A DNA stretch of 15,516 bases, from NCBI GenBank assembly GCA_001931905.2, contig MSJI02000759.1, forward strand, positions 1 to 15,516, in the 5' to 3' direction. A program made the position numbers and the translations under genes. Under the pieces are notes generated by a model. The model did not search any database, was not told the DNA's origin, and saw only the letters and a list, made by a program, of their open reading frames with translations. This DNA is from Cladosporium sp. IMV 00045. Taxonomy: Eukaryota > Ascomycota > Dothideomycetes > Cladosporiales > Cladosporiaceae. How positions within the stretch are numbered: position 1 is the stretch's first letter; every line of letters begins with the position of its first letter. This document shows positions 7,164 to 15,516 of the stretch, in pieces.

Positions 7164-9190
7164 ATGGATATGATCCTTCCGTTGCCACAGCGTGGATATT
7201 GTTGGCTGGAACCCCGTTTTGATTGGCAGAGGCTACGTTTTCATTCCCAATGTACTGATCGGATCTTGTTTGGAAATAATGTCTTCCACAACCAGCATCT
7301 TCGAAGAGGTGCGGAACTACAAACATTCTTCAACGGTGTATAGCGGTTGGAAATGGGGATAGGATGGTTGAAGCAACACTACGTAAACGCGGATATTTGG
7401 AATCGACTGATAACTTGGATGGTACACATATGTCTGCAGCAATTTCGGTTAGATATACTGCATCGGCTGAAAGCAGGCATTCGACAAGAGCAGCTAGATG
7501 AGGCATTGAAGGGTGAACGACCATTTTGCATGGAGTATCTACAAGAGATCATGGTGGAGAAAGTATACACAATTTCCGGAAATCGTTGTGACAGCAAGAG
7601 CGTTTCTACGCTAGTGCAATTTCTGTTCGACTGGGACGGCGAGCTTGCCCACACTCACTGGGAAGACATACTTTTTCGAACATTGTGTCGACGTGTGATG
7701 AATGGCATACAGACGCAGAATATGCAACTCCAGAGAGGGAAGGATGACGAGCTACAGCTTCTATTTCAACAAACACTCCGGAGAAGACTACTCGCATACC
7801 ACTGGATTTTGCCTTACCCAACAAAGGATACGATCATGCAACGAACAAAATCTGGCGAGCGGATGTGGTACTCCATCGTTGCTCGGAAGGACGACCCCAC
7901 AGAATCCGAAGCGACAGGCATGCAGACGCGGGGAAGAACAAGAGAACGCGATCGCCTTCAAGCGCAGCGTTAGCAGAACGCATCCACTAGCAACCGCCAC
8001 TGGGCATGGGGACGCAAATCATGGCAAGAAGGTAGACCAGAAGAGATTCCAAGTTGGGTCTGGTGGCCAAAAGAAGAGTGGTCAGCATGGATAGAGAGCA
8101 AGAGTACAAAGACTGACTGACAACCACGCATAGAGGATGTCGGATGGGTAATCTGCTTACGTTTGAGGGGCGGATGGTCATAAAAATGAATGCCTTCGAG
8201 AACATCTCCGAGGACGACGAGATCGTTCGAGCATGTACAAGAATGCTTCGAAATGTCCCACACTTCCTCATCGGTAGACTTTGTGGCGCACACAATATCA
8301 CGGTGCACGTGCTGTTTCCTCACCTGCAACTCACGGCTGGGCGCGACCGATTCAAGTCGATGACCGAGGAGCAGCTTACTCGCTGGACCGACAAAGTCTT
8401 CCATCTAGCAATATAGAAGGTACTACCAGCGCATCACACCCGACATCTACCTTCCACATATCGTGTGGCCCTAGCTAACTCGAAAGACAACCAGGTCGAA
8501 GCTCGCAAAATCGAGACCAGCAGCTACCAAGCACAGCAGGGTATCGCATACCACATACAGCCAGGGTATCTCCATGAGATATGGGATGTCGTCCTCGAGA
8601 CAGTGAACAACACGCCTGGGTTGGCAGATTTTCGAAAGCCGCAACTGTTCTTCACAGCAAAGGGGACTAAGCTCGCCTTCCAAGGTTCATCGTCGCGACC
8701 GACTTCACCCGACGTTATGGAACACTACGAATCATATTTGCAGCCGCTCTTGGACATGAGTTTCGCCGAGTTGGATCGATTCTGTCGACACCGGTAAGGA
8801 AATATGCCCCGAGGTCAGCTTTCTTCCAAGTCAAACGCGAAATGTAGGAGAAGAAGCGCAGGTACATTCGTGGAAGCGATGCTGCCTCGAAGAGTACATG
8901 CGGTGGATGTACGACCGAAAGCCGCCCTCGGCGCGCGCCAAAGGGCAGCGTTACTATCACCAATAAAGATATACAAGGCCAGCAGTTTCACCAGTGTGAC
9001 GCCGCAGAAATCGATTCTACGTCGAGGCGGTATGATTCACAGCCAGTTCTACGGCTCGTTGAAGGAGATAACAGGCGCCGCCAAATGCAAGCCGTTCGAC
9101 AACGATGTGTTGGAAGAGATGGCCCTCGATTTGCAACTACGGCGCGGCATTCGAAGCCTCACGGGCAGCCACAGACGTGAAGCTAAGATC
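7164..9190 (+). pseudogene. Decayed gene of an unnamed fungal protein family
   Basis: I cannot assign a function. One protein can be followed along the plus strand through several breaks. Frame 0 from ATG 7164 gives ILPLPQRGYCWLEPRFDWQR, then (after TAG 7341) MGIGWLKQHYVNADIWNRL. It continues past TAG 7971 into IPSWVWWPKEEWSAWIESK and past TGA 8118. Near 8138-8144 the frame shifts to MGNLLTFEGRMVIK. It passes TAG 8414 into ALANSKDNQVEARKIETSSY and FRKPQLFFTAKGTKLAF. Near 8780 it shifts again to VDTGKEICPEVSFLPSQTRN, then TAA 8964, and returns to MIHSQFYGSLKEITGAAKCK, fading near 9190. The pieces abut with no gap, which argues they are one gene of roughly 670 codons. I see no transmembrane segment, signal peptide or known catalytic motif. 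The sequence is rich in Trp and in charged residues. The style recalls large uncharacterised proteins of filamentous ascomycetes, but that is an impression and not a match. Confidence 0.6.
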
Positions 9191-10067
9191 GGGCGGTGGT
9201 CAGGCTGGTGGGGATGGCGCCTTCCAAGGCGCTGCTGCCACGAGACCCGGCACGCTGAAGCGCGCTGCGGTGGAGGCGAACGAGAACGCGATGCGACAAT
9301 GGCACGACGGAAAGCCGGCGTGGAGTGTCGATGGGGACGGGCGGGTGTGACAAGAGACGGTGGCGTGCATGAGCTCAAGAACCGGTGCCGTGGCGTCGGA
9401 AGTCAGGTAGGGTAGAAGGGCCAGAGGTCGGATATAGTAAAGTCGAATTAGAGTTTGTACGCCTCTACGATGTACCTCGTCTTCGTGCTTGTCGTGACGG
9501 CCCTAATATGCCTCGCTATCTGCGCGGCCATACTCTCTTCCAGCTCGAATTTCAACAGTACCGGTAGCGTTGGGGTTAGCTTGATCGTCGGTACTCTCAA
9601 TCCGCGTACCGCTCGGACTTCTGCTAGCTTCGGCCGCCAGTCGCTCGCTGTGAACGCCAGACGACACTCGTTGACGAATACTCTCATCGTCTCAGCACTG
9701 CTGCGAGCCATAGTCCGCCTGGCTGTCATTCAATAGCTCATATTCGGATTCTGAGCTCTTCTCGAGACCAGAGTCGCTGTCCATCTTGTATACACTTTCC
9801 ATCGTAGGCGTGTGTCACAGGCTACACCCTGACGTTGGGCTATGCCTTTGGTATTGGACAACTGTATTGCTGGCGAAGCGAAATTACACTATTACAGAAT
9901 GGGGCATATGATCATCGTTAGATAGTGGCGTGAGGAGCGACATGCAGCCTATATGCTGCATGTCACCCGTCCTGCCTTGTCTCGCCTCTTTCTTTTCTTC
10001 AGCTTTGCATTTGGTTAGATAGCCTAGTACTTTGTGAAAAAGTATCTTACTTGAGCCCGTGTCATCA
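9191..10067. other. Intergenic region with minor open frames
   Basis: No gene is supported. A minus-strand ATG at 9802 opens ~36 codons of acidic, Ser-rich sequence (begins MESVYKMDSDSG), then meets a TGA. Overlapping frames at 9448-9729 (minus) and 9470-9736 (plus, starting with a hydrophobic stretch YLVFVLVVTALICLAICAAI) are open but unrecognised and lie opposite each other. The region ends with the 3' flank of the minus-strand gene at 10213-11103 and contains a strong inverted repeat at 9939-9964. Confidence 0.45.
9939..9964. repeat. Perfect 10-bp inverted repeat with 6-nt loop
   Basis: GACATGCAGC at 9939-9948 is the exact reverse complement of GCTGCATGTC at 9955-9964, with CTATAT between. 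It lies about 100 nt past the likely coding end of the minus-strand gene, so it may form a hairpin in that gene's 3' untranslated region, or be a palindromic protein-binding site. Confidence 0.7.
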
Positions 10068-10246
10068 TCACATCGAATGAAACATACCACTAACGTCGTC
10101 ACTGTCGTCGCTTCCAGCGCCACGGTGGTGCATTTGCCATGTTCCAGAACCCATGTCGGGAGGCCTGCTCCTGTCGAGAAATGAACCGCGTGGTGGCAGC
10201 ACTGGAAGGCCTCTAGGGTAGCTGGCGGTCCTGCCCAATGCTTACT
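10068..10246 (-). other. Probable original C-terminal tail of the neighbouring gene, shifted frame
   Basis: Just inside the 3' end of the 10213-11103 frame, another minus-strand frame opens at about 10246 and runs to a TGA at 10070-10068. It reads GRTASYPRGLPVLPPRGSFL, then RPPDMGSGTWQMHH and an acidic GSDDSDDVSG. Its composition and its acidic Asp/Ser end look like the natural tail of this protein family. A one-base insertion (or two-base loss) near 10240-10248 would account for the change. I checked the GTAAGC donor at about 10245 against each downstream AG as far as ~10160, and none restores this frame. A GTATGT donor at 10087 directly after DDVSG may begin a last intron. Confidence 0.5.
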
Positions 10247-11103
10247 TTTCTCGTTTGCATCTTTTCTTGTCTTCGTACTCGGCGGCTCCGTAGCCGCTGG
10301 TCTGGGTTGCTGTTCCTCCAGCTGTCCACCGCACGTTGAATCAATCCACGCTTTTCCCTGAGATTGGGATTAAGCTGTGCTAATGCCCAACCAATGGCAT
10401 TGCACTCGCTTTCGTAGTGAAGCCGGTTGCCTCTGTATTGGTCTTTCTGGTAGCACGCTCGAGGATAAACACAGTTTGCTTGCTTGAATTCAGCAGAGAG
10501 CTCATCGATGTTGACAGATTCGATATCGCAGCGGATGGTGTATTCCATCTTTAAGCGATCTCTGGAGTATTCGAATGCGATCCATTTGATACCGCTCTGG
10601 TCTTGGCGTACTACTATTGGCGTGGTGGCAGGGATTGGCCCTGGGGCAGCACTTGAGTTTGGGTCAGATCCAGCAGACCCGGTTGCGATGTTTGCCATCG
10701 TCGAGCCGGATGGTGTATGTGGCGTTCTCTGGGGAGAAGGAATGACTGAACGTGAACGCCGGATAGACGGCTGAGGTGAGAGTTTCGAGTCCATCATGCT
10801 CGGCTGTGACTGGATTGAATGCGGAGTCTGCTGCATCGATTGTTGAGATTGAGGCTGCTGGTAACACACCAAGACGGGTGTAGATGTCATGGGCTGGTAG
10901 TACAAGTTTGCCTGCGGATACTGGGCATACTGCGGTGCTTGCGGCACTTGGTTGGGTTCGACATAGTACACGGATTGGGCCGTTGGTGAAAACACGTACA
11001 ACGGACGGCCCTGGTGATAATTCTGTCGCGAATGGATTGATGCCAGCGGGTTGGATTCTGGCGTCTGACAAGTGGAAATGGGAGGGTATTGCTGCCAACT
11101 CAT
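10213..11103 (-). CDS. Conserved fungal protein with DUF8032-type domain
   Basis: A 296-residue frame from ATG 11103. Residues 1-160 are low-complexity and rich in Gln, Pro, Ser and Tyr, with GRPLYVFSPTAQSVYYVE near 32-49. Residues ~170-285 form a compact conserved domain: GIKWIAFEYSRDRLKMEYTI, CDIESVNIDEL, NCVYPRACYQKDQYRGNRLH, ECNAIGWALAQLNP, and REKRGLIQRAVDSWRNS. It is followed by a strongly basic RLRSRRVRRQEKMQTRK that could act as a nuclear localisation signal. I recall this domain as DUF8032, widespread in filamentous ascomycetes and of unknown biochemical role; the label is from memory. The Gln-rich N-terminus plus basic C-terminus suggests a nuclear or nucleic-acid-linked role, which is inference. 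The conserved domain has no stop or shift. The last ten residues look wrong for the family and may follow a frameshift (see 10068-10246). Confidence 0.8.
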   Translation of the reverse strand: MSWQQYPPISTCQTPESNPLASIHSRQNYHQGRPLYVFSPTAQSVYYVEPNQVPQAPQYAQYPQANLYYQPMTSTPVLVCYQQPQSQQSMQQTPHSIQSQPSMMDSKLSPQPSIRRSRSVIPSPQRTPHTPSGSTMANIATGSAGSDPNSSAAPGPIPATTPIVVRQDQSGIKWIAFEYSRDRLKMEYTIRCDIESVNIDELSAEFKQANCVYPRACYQKDQYRGNRLHYESECNAIGWALAQLNPNLREKRGLIQRAVDSWRNSNPDQRLRSRRVRRQEKMQTRKVSIGQDRQLP

Positions 11104-12449
11104 GACCGCTTAGGCGGTAGACCTTTGTTCAATCAGCTAGACCCGCTAAGGAATGATTGAACATATGGGTTCGGACAAGGAAGGAGAAAAGCAAAAGCAT
11201 CCTTGTGCAGATCTGTGTTAATGGAAATAAGGCGTACCTAATGAATCGTAGTAGCCGAATGAAGCTACTGGTGTTGTGAAGGACTAAATTTGGCAGTGAA
11301 CTGGGTCGTCTTGGTGGAGTGCTGCAAGGGCACACCTATGACAGAAGTTACGTAGGGAGAATGATGCCGCGAATCACAATGAGTCAACGAATGGGGTGAT
11401 AAGATTGTATGCCAGGCAGAGGGTGTTGCAGAATGAAATGCGGCTGGCCTAGCGGCGATGTTGACAGGGTTGCGTTGGTCAAGGGGAGACTTTGCTGGTG
11501 ATGATCAGGAGTATTCTGAAGAAACGGTGGCTTAGTGGCTGTTCCGGGCTCGAACAGTGCGATGGTTAGTGCAGTGTGCGCGAGCGATATTGATTGCTGG
11601 GTGGAACGGAAAAGAAGGAAGCGAGGCTGCAAATCCCATATCCGGCAGCTGGGATGTGAGGGGAGAAAACGCCGTAAGCCGTACGGCAAAACTCTATTTT
11701 CCCGCCTGACTGCCGAGGCCAGTCCCGCGCAACTCACATCTTGCTCGATTCGTACAAGCCTCGGGGGAAGTACATCATGTACCTACCCAGCAACTGATCA
11801 TGCAAGAGGTAGCTAATTTGTCGCTGTTTGTACCGTCGTATGGTACCACCGTTATGCAAATGTGTGTGTCTGTCTTTGACAAAGACACGTAAACGGTCTC
11901 GTCCTGGACGATGACGCAAAAAGGTCCCGCCGCCGCGGCGCGACCGGATGGTGAAGCCGGCGGAGCACGACGCGACGGTGAAGACCTCAGCTACGAGAAC
12001 CATCTAGCACATTCATCTACCTCACTCGCACTGGGGTACCGGGCGGAAGCTCGGAAGGTGTCGCCTGTCGATGGATTCTGCATCCCTTGCTAGATTGCGC
12101 ACTTCGGCAAAGGTAAGACTCATAAACTCCAGGACACAGGCTGACCCGGAGCAACAGGACGAACAGCGACGAACAAAGCCAAGAAACAAACCAGGGGATA
12201 CTGGCGGAAGAAAGCCATCCGACTCTTGCCTACCGAGAACGCCGACCTGGGCCCATAGCCGGCGCCTCATTTGTTGCCCCCAGCGGCTGGTCACACAGCT
12301 GCTTGAAAGAGACGGACTGGAACAGGAACGCTGTAAACAATAAGGGCGGTTGAAGTGCGATCGAGCTAGATAAGAGACAGGACACCCCTGCCCTATGAGC
12401 GCTCTGGGACAAGCATGCTGGCGAGGGTAGCCAACTTGCACTCCGTTGA
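11104..12449. other. Upstream region, no gene recognised
   Basis: The part next to 11103 should contain the promoter and 5' leader of the minus-strand gene; I see no clear TATA box. Open frames on both strands further right (for example minus 11384-11737, minus 11734-12003, and minus 12022-12594) are compositionally biased and match nothing I know. A 17-nt palindrome sits at 11871-11887. Confidence 0.45.
11871..11887. promoter_or_regulatory. 17-nt palindrome, possible binding site
   Basis: TGTCTTTG and CAAAGACA form a perfect 8-bp inverted repeat around a single A. Such compact dyads often bind dimeric regulators, but it lies ~770 nt upstream of the nearest start codon and no regulator can be named. 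Confidence 0.35.
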
Positions 12450-12669
12450 GGTGTAGAAAGCCGTGCGCGAAAGCGAGGGGACAGGCCACCGTTGCAAAGA
12501 ACTTGTTAAGACAAGACCTTTGTGCTCCTACGGGAGACAGACCACCGCTCTGCGGATCTGTTAAGACTTGCGGGTCAAGCCCTTCGGGGGACAAGGCTCC
12601 TCTGCGACGGACTTTTTAAGACGCGAGAATACGGTTGGTTAGTCGGGTGGGTAGAGAGGCTTCGCCACT
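12450..12669. repeat. Array of degenerate ~55-bp tandem repeats
   Basis: Units begin at 12505, 12560 and 12615 with GTTAAGAC, GTTAAGAC and TTTAAGAC, exactly 55 nt apart. Each of the first two continues with a G-rich GGGAGACA or GGGGGACA block and ends in a CTCTGCG-GGA-CT segment. A weaker unit starts near 12453 (GTAGAAAG, then GGGGACAGGCCACCG). As 55 is not a multiple of 3, the array is unlikely to be a coding repeat. A minus-strand open frame (12022-12594) overlaps it but is probably chance. Confidence 0.5.
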
Positions 12670-13876
12670 GGCTACGGCGCTGACTCGATCCCACACAGCG
12701 AGACATGGTCGGCCACGATGAGGAAGACCTCCTGAGGTAAAGCGAGACGGCTTCGGCCGCGGGGCGTAGCACGTAGTGGCGGCGACGGCTGACACCGTCT
12801 GCATGGCTCGAACGGACGGATGCGCATGTCGGTACACCAAAAGAAGGAGGCCGCTATCCCAATCGTACTGGGAGCCTTGTTCCTCACAAAAAAAAAAGGT
12901 ATCTCCACTAGCGGAGCCTTCGCTGTGTGCTCAAGGAGCAAATCCGGGAATAAGGGCTGGCGCTTTGGATCATAGGCGCGGTTGGGATAAGGGCCTCTGT
13001 GATGGTGTGAATGGTCCCGGTATGCCTATATCGCAATACGGAAGGCTTCTCCGAGGGATTATTTCCAACGTACGAAGAGCCGGAAGCGCATCAGATCCGG
13101 AAAGATGCTGGAGAGCGCTCATGTATACGAAATCTCAGGTGGCATTCTACATCCTGGCAGTCAAGATCATCGCTGTGGACGGACGATCAGACAGTTATGC
13201 AGCGAAAGCCGAGGAGGCAATGCTGACCCTTGCTGTAGTCTGACATTCCGAGGCGTGATGGCCCGATGGGAGCCACAAATGGCTACGTGCCGAAATTCTT
13301 GTATTCACGTTCCGCGTCGACGCGAAGCAATGGGCACCTGAGTGCAACATTCCGATGCTGTTTACCTAACGTATGAAGTGGCACCACAACCATCTAACAG
13401 AATTAGTTGAAATTGAAGTAGCGAAGGAATAAACCTTTGTCCTGGTGGATGTCGAGTCAGCAGTTGATGAATCGATATTTCTTCCTGGCATTGCTTCCTG
13501 AAAGAATGGATGAAAAACTGTTGACGCGCTAGTCGCTCAAAGAGTCACATGTCCTGTCCGTGCTTTTATGTGGCGTGTCTGGATTGCCGGAGTTGAAGGC
13601 GGTGGTATGCTCGACGACCGAAGACTCATGAATATTGCCGACCTCGCAACTGACACGGACTATCACATGCAAAGTGGTTGTACATAGGGCAAATTCAGAG
13701 CAGAAACATAGGGAACAAGTCCACGCCTCTCTCCAGACGAACCACGTCAAACTGTGGACGGACATGAATACCTGCAGTCGACCTCTTACACTGCGCCGGT
13801 GCATCTCCCTTTTACCCGAAGACTTCGGCCTTCTAAATCGTTCACTGGAATATCACGTTGAGTTCACCTCACCACC
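12670..13876. other. Intergenic region, no gene supported
   Basis: A plus frame of 155 codons (12776-13243) and overlapping frames at 13011 and 13105 are open but show no family signature. A run of ten A at 12888-12897 lies inside the longest one. The last ~300 bases before 13877 should include the promoter of the transporter gene; its ATG has a favourable context (CACCACCATGA). Confidence 0.45.
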
Positions 13877-14364
13877 ATGAGGCTCGCGATCAAGAAACCG
13901 CAAGGAACCGAAGGTGCAACTTGGCCAGCCGTCGTGATCGGACTCTTCGTTGCCTTCGAGGGCGTTCTCTTCGGATACGATACGGGGACTATCGGTGGCA
14001 TTCTAGCGATGGATTTCTGGCAGCGGACGTTTGCTACAGAAGGTCAGACGATCACTTCGGCTCAGGATTCATTGATCGTTTCGATCTTGTGCGCGGGTAC
14101 GTTTTTTGGAGCCTTGATGGCAGCTCCTCTTGCCGATATCCTCGGTCGCCGTTGGGGCTTGTTCACCGCGTCCGGACTCGTCTTCAACCTGGAGTGGTAT
14201 TGCAGATCGTCTCCGCAACGTAGCCTGTGTTCATCGCCGGTCGTTTCTTCGCAGGTCTTGGCGTCGGCCTGATCTCTGGTATTGTGCCCTTCTACCAGTC
14301 CGAGACGTCACCGAAGTGGATCCGTGGCACAATTGTTGGAGCCTACCAACTGGCTATCACGGTT

Positions 14365-14427
14365 GTAAGTAATCTGTCCATTCCGTTACGTTAGTACCTG
14401 CGATGCAGCCTACTCAAGCACCGTCAG
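14365..14427 (+). other. Intron 1 of the transporter gene (63 nt)
   Basis: It begins GTAAGT and ends CCGTCAG. Removing it joins AITV to GLFLASIVN in frame, as the sugar-transporter alignment requires. Phase 0. The good splice signals show this copy was spliced before it decayed. Confidence 0.8.
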
Positions 14428-14867
14428 GGCCTCTTTTTGGCGTCGATCGTGAACATTTCAGCTGGCTGCCGCAACAACACAGGCTCCTACCGCATGCCAA
14501 TCGCAGTAAAGTTCGCATGGTCCATCATCGTCTGCGTCGGATTGCTCTTTCTTCCCGAGACACCAAGATACCTTGTCAAGTGGGATAAGCATGACGAAGC
14601 GGTACGATCCCTTAGTCGCCTCCGGCGCCTCGAACCCTCGTATCCTGCCTTACTCGAGGAACTCAATGAGATCAAAGCAAATCACCGCTACGAGATGAGC
14701 CTCTCGAAGGTTTTCGTGAAAGGGACAATTGGTAAACGCTTGCTTAGGGGCTGCCTGCTTCAAGCCCTCCAGCAGCTGACAGGAGTAATATTTATCTTCT
14801 ATTACGGCACCCAGTATTTCCAAAATACTGGATTCCAAAACCCGTTTGTCATTTCGGTCATCGCCAA

Positions 14868-14939
14868 GTAGGTCTATCCCGCGGTTTCCGACAAGTACCA
14901 GAGCGAGAAACAATACTAGTCAGGCACCGTATCCTCCAG
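14868..14939 (+). other. Intron 2 of the transporter gene (72 nt)
   Basis: It begins GTAGGT and ends CTCCAG. Joining AA before it to C after it makes an Asn codon and gives SVIANCVNDASTFPGL, matching the family's helix 7-8 region. Without splicing the upstream frame stops at once at TAG. The donor GTAGGT is weaker than the GTAAGT of intron 1. Confidence 0.72.
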
Positions 14940-15516
14940 CTGTGTGAATGACGCATCCACCTTTCCAGGCCTGTGCCCTGTAGAGAAGATGGGCCGCCGG
15001 AATCTCCTATTGATGGGTGCTGTTGGCATGTGCATCTATCAATACGTCGTCGCCATCACGGGTACTGTCGCTGGGACTGATGATGTTTCGGCACAACACG
15101 TCGCCATCGCGTTTGTGTGTTTCTACATTTTCTTCTTCGCATCATCGTGGGGACCCGTGGTGTTGGTCGTTACGGGTGAGCTGTTCCCACTGGAAGTGCG
15201 CGCGAAATGCCTCAGTATGACAACAGCAACGAACTCGCTGTTGAACTTCGCGATCGCGTATGCCGCTCCCTACATAGTCAACGAAGGTATAAGTATCAGC
15301 GAAATGGCCGAGGGAAGTGACAACAGGAGAGTGACGGCTCTCAAGAAAGACGATGTGCTGCCCAACACCGTTGTGGAACTGAGACATTCATGTACACAAC
15401 CTGTGCGAGTTGATTGCATCATGCTGGGGAAGAATGCTGCGAAGACGTCGAACGGCAGAGTTCAGGTCTGTCAAAGCCGCAATACCAGTCTCATCTACGC
15501 AAAGCCAGACGAGTGA

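Larger units (their letters stand above)
13877..15516 (+). pseudogene. Hexose transporter of the MFS sugar family, broken
   Basis: A plasma-membrane proton or facilitated sugar carrier by homology. From ATG 13877 it shows GYDTGTIGG (33-41, helix 1) and the loop motif ADILGRR (86-92). Near 14190 one G seems lost; the next frame gives GVVLQIVSAT, meets TAG at 14221-14223, and continues FIAGRFFAGLGVGLISG to an intron at 14365-14427. Exon 2 has FLPETPRYLVK and QQLTGVIFIFYYG. A second intron (14868-14939) leads to VEKMGRRNLLL and TGELFPLEVRAKCLSM. The family has Asn in QQLTGVN, here Ile; the Trp usual before the TGE block is Leu (15163-15165). After IVNEG (~15288) similarity stops: the last ~75 codons are hydrophilic, so helices 11 and 12 and the C-terminal PESKG-type motif are missing. 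The final TGA is the window's last codon. Reconstructed length is ~500 residues against ~530 usual. Family is secure; transport function is very unlikely. Confidence 0.88.

Noticed and set aside
7702..8094. Alternative plus-strand frame of 130 codons in the unnamed gene
   Set aside because: The neighbouring frame flows into the WVWWPKEEWSAW block and joins both flanking segments, so this frame is best explained as an overlap.
9448..9736. Opposed open frames, one with a hydrophobic N-terminus
   Set aside because: Both strands are open over the same bases and neither shows family similarity; the hydrophobic stretch alone does not support a membrane protein.
10170..10247. A 75-nt intron (GTAAGC to GACAG) at the end of the DUF8032-type gene
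   Set aside because: 75 is a multiple of three, so the exon would stay in the old frame and would not reach the plausible acidic tail; no branch site is evident.
12022..12594. Minus-strand open frame of 190 codons
   Set aside because: Cys- and Ser-rich low-information sequence that overlaps the 55-bp repeats; no domain, no intron signals and no recognisable start context.
12776..13243. Plus-strand open frame of 155 codons
   Set aside because: No recognisable motif, a ten-A run inside it, and equally open competing frames in the same place.
1..15516. CRISPR arrays, bacterial operons, ribosome binding sites or a biosynthetic cluster
   Set aside because: The content is eukaryotic: spliced genes, fungal retroelements and no regularly spaced identical repeats. 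Old yellow enzyme and a transporter together could hint at a secondary-metabolite cluster, but both are broken and no synthase gene is present.

Overview
This window looks like a gene-poor, transposon-invaded stretch of a filamentous ascomycete genome (Pezizomycotina, possibly Dothideomycetes). The evidence is a Ty1/copia retrotransposon with an initiator-tRNA-Met primer site, a Tad1-like LINE remnant, a conserved fungal protein with what I recall as the DUF8032 domain, an old-yellow-enzyme fragment, and a hexose-transporter gene with short (63 and 72 nt) GT-AG introns. The genus cannot be fixed from the sequence alone. 

Layout. Bases 1-111 are a diverged LTR related to the LTRs of the main element. 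Bases 871-1376 (minus) are the frameshifted C-terminus of a LINE ORF2. Bases 1377-6458 (minus) are an almost complete copia element: two 117-bp LTRs identical by eye, primer-binding site, polypurine tract, and one gag-pol frame of 1461 codons broken by a single TAA inside RNase H. Bases 6459-6738 (minus) are the first ~90 codons of an old yellow enzyme, with a nonsense codon and cut off at the LTR. Bases 7164 to ~9190 (plus) are a decayed gene of a family I cannot name, recoverable as one protein across several stops and frameshifts. Bases 10213-11103 (minus) hold the only apparently healthy cellular gene, the DUF8032-type protein, and even there the C-terminal tail seems to continue in a shifted frame to 10068. 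Bases 11104-13876 hold no gene I can support, but contain a 17-nt palindrome and an array of degenerate ~55-bp repeats. Bases 13877-15516 (plus) are a hexose transporter with a frameshift, an in-frame stop, two introns, two altered motif residues and no last two membrane helices.

How it fits together. This is not an operon or a working system; it is a graveyard of broken genes around a young retrotransposon. The most informative point is that the copia element has apparently identical LTRs but no target-site duplication and two unrelated flanks (LINE on one side, old yellow enzyme on the other). That suggests recombination between two copies of the family joined two loci here. The inactivating changes are mixed indels and substitutions and the sequence is not AT-rich, so repeat-induced point mutation is not the obvious cause. 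I did not find a convincing novel defence, biosynthetic or mobile system; the unnamed gene at 7164-9190 is the best candidate for something undescribed.
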